This document shows, piece after piece, positions 29,595-42,492 of a stretch of DNA of 64,000 nt. This DNA is from Macrotrachela quadricornifera (lineage: Eukaryota; Rotifera; Eurotatoria; Philodinida; Philodinidae). A model generated the notes under the pieces. That model had not been told where the DNA came from. It was given only the letters and a program-made list of their open reading frames with translations, and searched no databases. A program made the translations under genes and the position numbers. Location: positions 1 to 64,000 of the forward strand of contig JAJEKB010000936.1 of the NCBI GenBank assembly GCA_022393335.1, given 5' to 3'. The number at the start of each line of letters is the position of its first letter. The stretch's first letter is position 1.

Positions 29595-29601
29595 TTTTTT
29601 T

Positions 29602-29609
29602 CTGAAAAG
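29602..29609 (-). promoter_or_regulatory. Likely trans-splice acceptor before ACBD6
   Basis: On the minus strand CTTTTCAG ends 7 bases before the ACBD6 ATG (29594), inside the 64-bp space after the C1orf50 stop. There is hardly room for an upstream cis exon, so a spliced-leader acceptor is the simplest reading. Confidence 0.6.
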
Positions 29610-29658
29610 AAAAATTTTTGTATTTTTATTTTTTCTTTTTATATAAAAAAGAACAAAT

Positions 29659-30270
29659 TTATGATTTAATAAGAAATTCAATCATTTTCTGATTCTGTTT
29701 TACATCATTTGCTTTTTGTTGTTTTAGTTCATCTAATGGATCATCTAATCCATCATCAAAATCAGTTGGTTGTCGTGTCCATGAATTATCATATTCAAGT
29801 CTGTATGCACCTAAAAAACGATGTGGACATCCACCACTTTTTATATTTGACGACCAATCTTGTGGATGCATTATTGACAAATATTTTTGTCCACTTTGTC
29901 TTTCATAATGATAATATGTTTGTCCAGGTCGTCGAACAAGATTACATGCACAATGATTTAATTCATCATCACGTCGTGCTTTCATTAGAGTACGTTGTGC
30001 TTCTTGACGTAAATAATTCATTTGATTAACAATAACTTGTAAACGATTTGAAACGTTTGCTCGAACAAATGCATCACATGTTTCGACTTGTTTGGCTAAA
30101 CTTACAAGATCATGTGGATCAGAAACTGTATCATTTCGTGTATTCACTATTGCATGACCAAATGGACGTTTATCACTTTCAACTAATTGGACACATGTGT
30201 CTGTGGACGATGTTGCAGGTGCTACAACATTGGCTAAAACAAGATCACGTATTATTGGTTCTGAATCCAT
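29659..30270 (-). CDS. C1orf50: C1orf50 homologue (DUF2452 family)
   Basis: A conserved animal protein of unknown biochemical role. Single-exon frame of 203 aa. The matching core runs from about residue 50 to 165: DPHDLVSLAKQVETCDAFVR, ANVSNRLQVIVNQMNYLRQE, ARRDDELNHCACNLVRRPGQ, TYYHYERQSGQKYLSIMHPQ and the CPHRFLGAYRLEYDNSW block; each lines up with human C1orf50. The N-terminal 45 residues and the Lys/Gln-rich tail are not conserved. It is intronless, unlike every other family-matched gene in the window. An acceptor TTTTCAG ends 18 bases before the ATG. Same strand as, and 64 bp upstream of, ACBD6. It has no signal peptide or membrane span. Confidence 0.93.
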   Translation of the reverse strand: MDSEPIIRDLVLANVVAPATSSTDTCVQLVESDKRPFGHAIVNTRNDTVSDPHDLVSLAKQVETCDAFVRANVSNRLQVIVNQMNYLRQEAQRTLMKARRDDELNHCACNLVRRPGQTYYHYERQSGQKYLSIMHPQDWSSNIKSGGCPHRFLGAYRLEYDNSWTRQPTDFDDGLDDPLDELKQQKANDVKQNQKMIEFLIKS

Positions 30271-33200
30271 AATTTAGATAATGAGATTCTGAAAATGAAA
30301 AAGTAAACAGTAAATATTGAAGAATGTTTCAGATGATTATCGAAATGATAAATATAAATATTTCTTAAACAATTTAAACTATTTAATTGCTTTTTTCAAT
30401 AAGATAGTTCTATATTCTTTAAAGTTTTGTTTCGCATTATTTAACTTATAACAACTGCTGAAAATGATTGTCATCAAATGATATACACAAGTCCATCATT
30501 TTCAAAATATACATAACGTTAATACCAACGCTGAAAGAGAGCAACATTTAGGAAAAAAAATTTGTTTTGATTGGACATATTTTTCATGGCAATGAGTTGA
30601 TCAACAAACGTAAATTAATTATTTATGTGAAACAAATACACAACCATGACACTATTATAAAATCTATTCAACTCAATGTTAGTATACAGTAACAAAAAGT
30701 TAGTTTCTTGATCATTTTATTCAAGTGTGATACTTTTAATGGAAAAAATGATTTGTCTATTATTCAAGTTTTCTTTTTTTCTCAAAACTAACAAAATTCT
30801 ACATTCATTAAAGAGAATGCTTCTCAATTTATTCTCTAAGTGAACACAAAAACCAACATTTGAAAAACTTCTATCAGAGATCTCATGGAATTAAAAATGA
30901 GAATTGATAGTGCGATTAAATAAGTTTCTGAAGGAACTAATATTTTTAAAACATATGTATTTAAAAATAATGGATTTACTTATTTCACTTGATGACAATT
31001 ATTTTCAGCATTCATTCTAAATCAAATTGTGTGAAACAAAACTTGAGAAAATTTAGAATTATATTATTTATAAAAAAAAAACGAATTAAATCGTTTGAAT
31101 TACTTAGGAAATATTTATATTTACTTTTTTGATGAACTATTGAAATATTCTGTAGAATAATTGGTATTGAAAATCATTAATTCATAATCAAGAGTTAGAT
31201 AAGGTCAATTTCAAAACTGGTGACAATAATATTGAGTGATTGGGCTTCATATAGAATCATATCAGTAGCATGGTTATATATTTCCGATAGAGAGCGCTAT
31301 AAATCGGATTTCTAGTGAAGCAATGCAATCTACGAAATGATTCAGGATGACTTGAAAAATATTTTATAAACTTGCGCCATAGATCTTGTTGAATCTTTCT
31401 ATTATAACGATAAACCAATTAATACTATATTTCCTCGAAATCTACTCAATGAATTTTGTCGTTCAGTTTGGTATGAAGTATATCAAAAAAACTGTTTGTG
31501 AAGTCTTTGATTTTCTTCGCTGACCAGCTTGTATACTATTAATGTTGCTGTGTGAATTTTTAGATGTTCTCAAGATTAGAGATGTAAGCCAATGGGTCTT
31601 TCAGCGGTGGCGGTGGCGACTGGAAAGTTCGAAACTATAATATTTTTTGTAAACTAAGAAATTCAGGTTTTCTCGATATCTGAGTGCTGATAGCTTCAAA
31701 AAAGTTACATCATAGCACTACATTTTATTGCTTTATTTTATGTCTACCACACCCAAGACATATAGAAGTGACCTCACGATTAATAGTGAGAATAAGTTAA
31801 ACATGATGCATTTTTTTTTATATAGATGAATTAAGGAAAAGGTCTTCATAAAAAAAAAACAGAAGAAAGTCTAATGTTTTCTTTATAAATTATGCTTGTT
31901 GTTAATCATTTGAATATTGCAGCATATTTCGAAATAACAATGTTCTTTTCACGTTCCAAATTGAATCTATTGTTGAAAATATTTGTTCAGTAAGCGTGGG
32001 AGTAGTTAGAAATGGGAGAGCAATATGAGTAAGCTATTTAAAATAAAAATCGTGTTGATTAGTACGTGTCAAAGTCGAAGTGTATGATAGCTAAATACGT
32101 ATCTGACTTCAGAAAATCTTCATCTGCAGCAGCAACTAATTCAACACATGCCACCAAGAGTATTGCATCTTTTTGAATTAAGTTTTTACGAAGCTTTTTT
32201 AAAAGAATGCTTTTTCTAGAATGAAGATCTAAACATAAGTCTGATATTTAATAAAATATCATTGTATTAAATCAAGGGATAAATACAGATTTGATACGCC
32301 CAACATTTTCAGCACCTTGTCAATGCCTGTCAGCACTTTTCCTCATGTACTCAAAAGTGCCGAAGGTACTGGAGTTGTCAAACTTGTACTTTTTCCTTTG
32401 TATTAAACGAATACACTATAGCCACACAAGCTACTTTTGATCGTTCTTTTAAAAATATAAATTACATCTTGATTAGAGAAATATAAAAGAGTAAAGAAAA
32501 ACATTCAAAAAAGAATTAGTATTTTGAAAATAAAATCATTTTATTATTTTCGTTAAAAGTACGAAAACCTGATCCTAGAGACCTTACAGTATAAATGAAC
32601 AGTCATACTTATATAATTTTTATGCAATTGTTAAAAATCAATAAGACTCGACTGGTTCAATTACTTTAACCAATCGAGCAGAACAGTTACAGTTCTACTG
32701 TACGCATCCTCGTGAATACATTTTAATTGGTATGTTGAATCTTAATATATATATGCAACTGGTCTAATTCAAACTTGTATCATTAATTCATCGATGATTT
32801 AGCCAAATACGAGTTGAAACAATCTAGAAATATTTAATATGAGTATCAGATGAATAAGTGGTTCACAAATCTGATTTCGAAAATTTATTGTTATCAAGCA
32901 TAATCATATACAAAAAAATTTCATCTTTGCATTAACAGAGCAAATGTCATATTTCTGTCAAATATAAGAATTGTATTAAATTTTCATTAAATAATTTCTG
33001 AAGACGTACACAGTATCACTTCTGTAACACAGAAGAAAAACGAAGTTTTGGGCACTTTTAAATTTCATTAAATATAATAATAGAAAAAAAGTCCTGTGTC
33101 CGAAAATCAAACATTGAAAAATATTCACATTTCCTTTCAGTATATCAATCTATAGTGTATATTACAAATATGCACTTTTTTTCCTTTTGAATGTGTCGCG

Positions 33201-34614
33201 CTAAATATGATTTTTCCAATAATCGATGTCTCTTACATTCATCCCAATTTTTGTCCCTAATGAACTTCTTCTAATCCAAAAAAAATCTATTCCAAATTCG
33301 TCTCATTATATATTCTTATTAATTTTTCAATGCAGATATTTAAAGGAATATTTATTAATAATTCACTCTGTATCCATATTCATACAATAACACATGAAAA
33401 AAAAAGAATTGAAAGTAGAAATACAAGAAAGTACACAGTTAGCATCAAGTACCTTTTTTTTTATTGATTTAATTTTAACAACTTTGCATAATTTAATAGC
33501 TTATTCAGTTAGAGTTAATTATTCATTATCATATTCGTTCAATAATTCAAGAAGTTTTTCATCTATTTTATCACATAGTTTCTTTCGTTGGTTAATTTGA
33601 ATTTGACATTCTTTGAATATATGAGATTGAAACTTATATTTATTCATGAAGCAATGAAGGAATTCATATATATGAATAATGATGAGAAAAGACAGTAAAA
33701 ATTAGATAATTATATCCTTCCGCTGCCTTATTTGTACGTGACTATCTATTTCGAATGTTATCATGAATATTTCAAAGTTCATTTGAATGTCGAGCTGATT
33801 CTTGACAATAGTTCAATCAATAGTAACAACAATACAGTAATATGTCATTTTCTGTCATACTCATTAGATTGTCCTTAATCAATAAACTAATATGAATTCG
33901 ATATTGAATGGAACGAATGTAAGATAAATCCAATAGTATAATGACACTGATTTTAGGTAAGCACGTATTCGTAGTATATACTACAATTCATTTTCTTTAT
34001 GTTTGAAGATTACTAGTTTGAGTATGCATTGTACGATAAGGACAAATATGAATCGGAAAATTGAAAGTTGTTGAATAAAACTGCATAAGAAAATTTTTCA
34101 CAAAGTTAGTAAAAAAGTTTTAAAAACTTTTACTATTATTGCCCAACAATAATAAATAATAATTTTCGATTACTGAAAAAATGGATATACCACTCTTTAA
34201 CTTCATGACCTCGATTTGCAATGTCTTAACGATAATCCTCAGTGATTCAAAGTACTTTATTTCACAACACGTCAAGATTTATGTATTCAAGCATAATAAA
34301 AGAGTATTAATTTAGAAAAAATAAACTATGTATCTTAGATACAGAAAAAGTCATAGAAGCATGATAGAGTGAGCTTAAAATATTGTAAAACAATGTTTAG
34401 AGAAGGAAACACAAATATCTTTCATATAAATGGAACTAAATATTTATAAACAAGATTATTTGAGTATTTAATTTTATCATTCATAATAATAAATAGATAT
34501 TTATGTTGAACGTAATATTGAACGTTGATAATAATAAAAAAAAAAAAAAAAAAAAAAAAAACATTTTACATTGATATTTATAACAACATATAATATAAAT
34601 ATGAAACAGTTATA
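30271..34614. other. Long non-coding stretch between C1orf50 and the GPCR gene
   Basis: No coding exon recognised on either strand. Notable items: an odd GC-rich patch GGTGGCGGTGGCGACTGG at about 31602-31620, a small inverted repeat near 32648-32680, another (AGCACTTTT/AAAAGTGC) near 32333-32360, and a run of 26 A at 34536-34561 just beyond the GPCR 3' end. These may be decayed mobile elements, but I cannot show ends or duplicated targets. Confidence 0.4.
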
Positions 34615-36014
34615 TCACCTATGTAATGTTTTAGATCGTTCTATTGTTTGGTTTTGATTGTATTCATTTGCATTATAAAACGTATGTAAAGATGGCATAC
34701 TTTTTGATATATATTGAATTTTAATAGGTATAGATATTGATTCGGATAGAGTCTTTCTTGGTAATTGTTCACTTGTAGTACAAAAAATACTTAATTTTAA
34801 TTGTGCAGGATTTTGTTGTTGTTGATGATGACGTAAAAAAAAATGTCGAAATTTATTTTGTGCATGTGACATATTTGATAAATTTGCTGATCGATGTCGT
34901 TTATATGATCGACATATATATACATAAATTTCTTTTCGTAATGTTGGACTTAATATAATATAAAGTGCTGGTGAAAAAGCTAAATAAATAAGTAAATTTT
35001 GTCTCATTGAAAAGTTTAATGTTGAATTATCACGATCATGATCACTAATTAAATTAAATGATATTAAAAAATAATAAAGATGTGTTGGAAAATATGTAAA
35101 TAATAACCACATTGATTGACATAATAAAGTTAGTGTTATTTCATTAGCTAATGCTTTTTTTGATCGTCGATGTTTTTTTTTATTTAAATTATTTGATAAT
35201 AATAATGCTGATTTAATTGATAAACGTTTACGTCGTTGACAAATTTTATAACATATATATACATCAAGTATTGAATTTAATAAAAATGGAAGTATAAATG
35301 AATGTGAATGTGTAACAATTTTAATACGTTCAGTTGATAAACGTGAATGTCGTTTAACTGAACAAAGACCATAAGCGAAATTAACCCAACGAAATGCTTT
35401 TATATCAACAGATATTAATTCATCAATATGTAATGCAAAACATGAACATGTTACAAATATAAGTATATAACATATTGTACGAGATTTTAATAATTTTTTA
35501 ACCATCAATGGTCGTGAAAATGTAAAAGAACGTTCTAATGATAATAAAATCATAGTCCAAAGTGAAGTTGTTGCTGTTGATTGTTGTAAATATCGTAAGT
35601 ATTTACATAAATATATTGGATCAAATAGATAAAATAGAAGATAAAGCCATGAATGACTAAAAATAAAAATAGATAAAATTTAATATTTTAAAATAAAATG
35701 AATTCTTACGTTAATATACATCCACAATTTACAATTACAAATGCGTATATATAACAACGAAATGAATTTTGACGAAATGTTTTTGATACTCCGAATATTA
35801 ATATAGCAAGTATATTGAAAATTAAACCAATAAAACCTAAAATAAGTGGAAGAGTACTGATTGCTGATGACCATTTTGATTGAGATCGTGGTAATAATAA
35901 TGTATCATTAATATATAAACCAGATGTTAAACCAACATAGCTTAATGCATCATATAATGATTTAAACGGATCTATTTCCGTTACATTCATATTTCGTTCG
36001 AAATCGAAAAACAT
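34615..36014 (-). CDS. Rhodopsin-like (class A) G-protein-coupled receptor
   Basis: Minus-strand exons 35710-36014 and 34615-35656 give 448 aa. N-terminus with glycosylation sequons (NVTE, NDTL), TM1 about residues 56-80 (ISTLPLILGFIGLIFNILAI), TM2 about 90-115, TM3 ending LLSLERSF (an ER-S version of the E/DRY motif), TM4 SRTICYILIFVTCSCFALHI, TM5 HSFILPFLLNSILDVYICYK, a basic third loop, TM6 LTLLCQSMWLLFTYFPTHLY and TM7 LLIYLAFSPALYIIL (SPALY in place of NPxxY), then a basic tail. Cysteines sit before TM3 and in extracellular loop 2 for the usual disulfide. The ligand class cannot be told. I start at 36014 because a TTTCAG acceptor at 36046-36051 on this strand rules out the longer frame; Met at 35990 is an alternative. 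Confidence 0.82.
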
Positions 36015-39000
36015 AGAGATGTTCTTCTTTTCCTTAAAAATAGATCTGAAATATAAGAACATAAGAACAGCATTTATAAGAAAAATGCCTCCAGATAACT
36101 TCGATATTTTTATCTTTCAATATTATTATTATTCCACAGTATTAATAATTATGAGGAAGAAATTATCTTTCTTTCTTTCTTTCTTTATATTGAGTACTAG
36201 AAGGTGAAAGTAAATTGATTTTTACAATCGACTTTCTAATCAATGATAATCTTATCTTTACATATCTTATTTGATATATCTTACGGCTCTACTTTCTTCT
36301 TTCTGACAACATACATTTTTTTTTTGATAAAGAAAGAAAACAAAACAGAACATCGTCAAGTTTCACACAAAAAAAAAACTAAAAGTACTCAATTTTTATA
36401 GTAATTCTTACAAGCAATAGCTAGTAAACTATTTGAATGAAAAAAAACAAGAACTTATGCGTAGGTTCTAATTCTATTTTTCTCAATTTTATGTTCGAAT
36501 AAGTTATAAAATGTAATAAATTATTTTCTGAATGAGACGGAAATTCAATCGAACAAGTAATCCTATTGAAAAGAAAAAATATATAATGGATCATTATTTT
36601 TAAACGACAATAGAACGCTCCTGTCATAATCAGTTAATTTACGCATGAAAAAGCATATATTATTCTTCTCCCTAATAGTAACAATGAAATCATTTATTCC
36701 AACCTATGATTTAATATAAGAAAAAACCTAGATAGACAAAAGTAAACAACTTTTTTATATAAATTAATAATGAATAAGCATAAATTCTTTTTTTCTCTCA
36801 TGATAATTAAATGTCATGTCTTATTATTATAAACTCAAATAAATAAGGATTATATTATTTTATTTATCCTGATTTCTCACACTTACTAAACTCTTTCTTT
36901 CTGTTTGTTTTCACTCAATCAACCTATAAGACAGCTGATGAAAATAACGAAGTATTTATTATATGAAGAAAAACAAAGAAACAATATCAGCTTTTTTGTA
37001 TATTCTGTTTTAGCTATAGTTGCTTTCGGATAATAATATAAGTATCATTAAGAAATACGATTGTCAATCTAACAACGATGTCTGTGTCCCTAATATAGTT
37101 TAAGAAGACAAACAGAAATAAGAAGCATGTAGGCGATTCCTTATGTGAACTTATTAATGCTAAGAAACATTGCGTGCTTTGTTATGATCCCATGATGAGA
37201 TAAAGCAGTATTTATTCTTGTTGCTTCTCATTTTACATACATTAAATTAGAGCTCAGTTAACATTTTAAAAAAAAACTCACCCACGTTCTCTTTAATAGC
37301 AACTGTGAAGCATGTGTATGTCTAAGAACATAAAAAAAAACAGTAAGAGTTTGTTCTTCTCTATATGCGTATCACATATATAAACATGTATATGATGAAT
37401 GCATTTCAAGAAGTATTTTTTCTTGTTTATTTTTGATTACAGTATGATCAGACACAGTTGTCGTCCTTCCAAAAAAAGAACATAAAATAAAAATTAATGT
37501 AACCCGATATATATTTAAACGTCTAAAAAGATAACTTCGATTATAAAAATAAAAGAACAATATATTATAAAAATACATAATTTACATCAGTCATTACTTA
37601 CTAGTTTTTGTCTGTATAATAGACATTGAATAAAATCTCCATAATTATTTTCACTTTTATGATTATGACAAAAAAATTTCCTTCAATCAATATTTATCAA
37701 GACCAAGCACACATACACACATCTTTTCTCATTTTTTTTTCACTTTAGGCAATAGACTTGATGGAAGGAACTAATAGACGTGTATTTTCCATTGTATGCA
37801 CGATTTACATGAAATAGAATACTTCTGTTTCTCTCACTTCTGTTCTTTTCTTTTTTCTTTCAAAGTCTTTTTATATTAAATGACAGACAAAAAAAACGAA
37901 GGTACATCACTTTAAGGCATTCTATTTACGTGACTAAAAATCTATTTTATATCAATCATCTGCGCATTGAAATAAACGAACAGTATATAGAAACTTTTTT
38001 TTTCTTCATTAAATACTAAAAATATAAAAAGGCATAATAAATAATTGCGACCATATGACTAAGAGATTTTCATAGATAATTAGGTAGACGTGATCAATTA
38101 AATATTAACACAACTAATGAGATTATTAAAATAAGAAAAATGGGATATTCTTAAACATATGACATATATAAAAAAAAAGGCTCTCATTATTTCAAAATGT
38201 TTTCTTGTATTTTAAAAAAGCACGAAGAAAATGAAGAAACTTATAATGATATAGCTTTACTAAAAGATTGGTTAAATATTTGACATTTTATCACATATAA
38301 AGTATGTAACGTTTACTTAAAAGATAATTAAAGAAAACTAAAAAGAAAGGGTCAAACAACAAAAATATATAACAAATCTGTCAAAAAAAGTATAGAACAA
38401 AATTAAAAATCTGGAAAAAATAAGATAAATGGAAATTTTACAATATAAATAAAAAATATTAGTCTGCTTTTAAAAAGAAAATATCTAAATATGTTCCTGC
38501 CGTCTGACGTAAATAAAGTTTTAAAATTAAAAATGCGCAGAAAAAAGGTAGATTGTATGAAGCACAAGACCAATTAAACTATTTTCCGCCTGTACTTTTT
38601 ACGACATAATTTATAATGAACTTTGATACGTCTGGAAAAAAAGATTCTTTAATCAATTAAGAAATGTTTCGAAAATTATTTTGTATTTCTTAGTAAATGA
38701 TGCATCCATGACATAGCTGAAAAAATATTCCTTTTTAAAAGAAATTTATCTTTTTTCTTAATTATTTCTTTTTATGAATTTATAGTCAACTAGACATTTT
38801 GATAGTTTTACTTAGACGTCAATCTACAGAAGAAACATTATAGTCATGCAATCATTATTTATGTAGTAAGCCTACATACAATGAAAAGTTCGACGGAAGT
38901 GAAGGTGTTTTTGTTGTCTTATGTGTGTGACGATAAGAAGGAAGTAAGGTATATCTATATATAGATCCATGGGTTAACTTGAATTAGATATAAAACCTTT

Positions 39001-42000
39001 TTTAGTTCCGGAATTAATATAGATTTTAGAAATTGTGATTGGTGAACTGTTGTTGAATAATAGAATATTTTTATTTATGGTGAAATGCTGTCATTAAAGT
39101 TGTACTTCTTTTATATTTTTTGAGTTTATGAATAACAAGTGTCCGGAGATAATACAAAATGACATATATTTCAAGAGAAGACAATTCAGCTTATAAATTA
39201 TTTGTCATGTTGTCTCAATAGTACCTCCAAATATGAATAAAAATAATTTTTTTTTAAGAAATTCTATATATAAAAAGATAATTTTATTATTTTTTTTCTG
39301 TGCCGGAAACAAATATTTTTTAAAAGGTTTTTTATATTATAATATAACTGAATAATCTAATATGAATAAGTTCTTAACACATGAATAAAAAAGAAAACTT
39401 TCTGTGGACTTTAGACAGTACATTTGTGCCTATCATTTTGTATTAAAATTTTTTTTAATAATATTCATTAATGTAAATCATAACATCTTTCTTTTCTTAC
39501 TTTACAACAAATCAATGTCATATATAATTAGATGAATCATATAGGTACGCAAAAAAAAAAATAACAGATAAAATTAATATCATCAAACGAAAAAAGTTTT
39601 TACAAAATTTATATTATTTTGCGAACATGTAATTTTAATTAAGAAAATTAATAATATCAGTTATACATGTATTCTATGTAATAAAACATCTGTAATTACT
39701 AGTTTAGTAATATTATCAGAAAAAGAACTATGTAGTATTCAATGAAGAATAAAATTATTACCTTTACTATCAGACTTTCATCGTCTAGTAAATACACTCT
39801 CAAATTTCAAATAATACATATCTAGGTTTTTCTCTCTTTTATTATACTACGATTGACATTTATAATCTTTTCTTATGTCATATGTTATGAAACGTCAATA
39901 CGATCAGAAAAAAACTACGTCGTAATAAATGTAGAATAAAATGATTACCTTTACTATCAGACTTTCATCGTCCAGTAAATGCACACTCAAGTTTTAAATA
40001 ATACATATCTAGATATTTTTATCTCTTTTATTACCACGTTTGACATTTATAATCTTATGTCATATGTTATAAAATGTCATTTAGTTTTAAAAATATGAAC
40101 AGAATTAAATATTCAGAACTGTATGTATAATCTATAGTACTTGAGAGATTTTACATAAAGAATAATATCCTGAAACGTTAATTAATTGAAAATACAAAGT
40201 CCTTTTTTCAATGAATATAATATAACAATTCACTATTATATCATCTTATTAAAAATAAATAAATTCAACAAAGTATATGTCAATTTAACTAATAATCATT
40301 GTCTATTTAAATAAAATTCAGAATTTATGAAAGTTATCATGTTAATCAATATTTGTCTTATGCAAACAGTTTAAGACTACGACAAATAATACTTACAATA
40401 AATTCAATCAATTCTTTGCCATTTCTTACTATTGTTTGATAAGCTTTATTACATTTTATAATAAGAATATATATTGAACACCCAATATGATGTGACAAAT
40501 CATAAATTAAAATAAATTAGATGTATTTCTAGAACTTTTATATAAGTATATATATATATGTTTTCTTCGCTCGGCATATTATTTTTTTTTGTCTATCATA
40601 AGACATAGTATCACATAGATTTCTTTTACTACAAATAACAACATAGAATTTTTTTTGTTATTAACGGATACAAATAGTAACTCTCTGACCTTATGAGAAA
40701 AAAAAATAAAATAATTATCTGTTAATAACAACCTATTTTCTTGTCTTATGTTGTCAAACTTAAGAATACCTCAGAGAAAAAATTATAAATACAGAATAGA
40801 TCTTATTTTAAAAAGAAAAGACAGTTTCTTATTGATTATTTTCTTATCATGCAATAGAAAAAAAAATTCTTTCGTTCGCTAAATGTGTTACAATAAAGAA
40901 TACTGTCACGCATATATGTAAACCACGAACAATACAAGAGAAATGTATGTCTGTCAAATAGTCCCAATGTATACAACATTAACATGTCTAGCCATGAAGA
41001 AAACTACAAATGTATGCAAGTCGTTAATTGTCTCGAATACTGTATCGACAAGCAAAAAAGATTACAGAATATTATTCTATTATTATTTTATTTAGTAAAA
41101 TTGTCTTGAGATTTGAATAGGAAAGAATTAGTTCAACAAACGGAAAACAATTGAAGCGGATTACTACATTTATCAATATAATTTAAATCTCATGCGAGAT
41201 TTCGGTACAAAAAGGCTGTCTCATATCGATCCAAAATGAACCATAAACAACATGATGTCTGATAGTTTTTGGTATGAATTTTTGAGAAATTGTAGTTAAA
41301 TATTAAAGTGAATTGATTAAATACATTTCAATTCAGTATGTTTGTTATCATTACTATTTTTCTTATTTACAGTTGTTTCATTGTTTACATGTATACAAAG
41401 TTTCCAATAAGAATATTTGTAAAATATAGGAAAAGAAATCATGAAAATGTTCTATTATGATCGTCTATGTAATATAGGATATAGTACCCGATGAAGAAAA
41501 ACCAGCAAAATATGCCAGTAATAGAAGTACTGCTATTTATGGATTGTTCTAACAGCATTTCAAGGACTATTAAAGAATAATGATTATAATTTTTTCAAAT
41601 TTTCAAGAGATATGTAGGCGTGATCATTCAAACATTTTCAGTGTTATCTAGAAGTGATTCTTATAGGCGTAGGAAACCTTTACGAATCACCTTCCGGTAG
41701 TACTTGAAAAACTATAGGTGTCATCTCTAGGTGACATTTTGAGAAATTACAAAGACACTTTCTAAGTAGTCCTTAAAAAATGACAGGAACCACGTCTAAA
41801 TAAGTTTTCAAAAGTTACTCATGTATATATTAGTGTTTATTCTGATTACATCATAAAAAATTGATGAACTCCGAAGTGTTTACATAAGAGAAGCATAAAT
41901 CCTAGATGAAATCATGATTTCTTTATTTCGAAAATTGACAGAATTTATATAGATTTACTGAGTAGATTCTTAATGTCAAAAAAAACCTCGCTTCATTTGG

Positions 42001-42492
42001 TCAAAAACCATGGTTGATCTTGGCTCTGGTGGAAACATACTATGATTAACCCATATTGAACACTAATGTATATCATTTTATTATTATTTTTTTAAAGTAT
42101 TCTAGTTCTTCTCTCGCTTAATTGATAGTATATCATAGTAATATTTCATTTTATCACTATTCTTAGTAATTAATGATGTTTTTTTCTATTATTATCAATA
42201 GAAAATTAAACTATACTCTTTCTTGGTTACAATTCGTTTTTTTTTTATTGAATATTTATTTCAACAAAATTAATAGCACATATATCTATAGATTAAAGCA
42301 AATAGACGAACAATACTACAAAATTAACAAAACGATATGGCTGTAAAATGGCCACATTGGAATGTGAGATTCAAAAAAAAAAAAAAAACAAAAACATATA
42401 TACATATCTAACTGTGGAAGAAAAACTACATATATAGAGTGTTCAATTACACAAAAACGTACATATATCGAAATATTAGCACCATAATTAAT
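36015..42492. other. Long non-coding stretch, 6.5 kb
   Basis: No coding exon recognised on either strand; open frames here are short and homopolymeric. It contains the 187-bp tandem duplication at 39718-40081. A small palindrome TGTCATCTCTAGGTGACA lies near 41717. The function, if any, is unknown. Confidence 0.4.
39718..40081. repeat. Tandem duplication, two copies of a ~187-bp unit
   Basis: Unit 1 starts CAGAAAAAGAACTATGTAGT at 39718 and unit 2 starts CAGAAAAAAACTACGTCG at 39905. Shared blocks include CCTTTACTATCAGACTTTCA (39761 and 39948), AATAATACATATCTAG and CTTATGTCATATGTTAT. Copies differ by scattered substitutions and small indels, roughly 85 percent identical, so the duplication is not recent. 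Confidence 0.8.

Noticed and set aside
29709..30272. Plus-strand frames rich in His and Leu opposite C1orf50
   Set aside because: Antisense shadow of the conserved minus-strand gene.
32648..32680. Inverted repeat resembling a tRNA T-arm (GGTTCAATTA...AACC)
   Set aside because: No acceptor stem, anticodon arm or proper spacing; only a weak hairpin.
34536..34561. Run of 26 A that could mark a retroposed tail
   Set aside because: No adjacent element sequence or target-site duplication was seen; treated as a simple repeat beside the GPCR 3' end.
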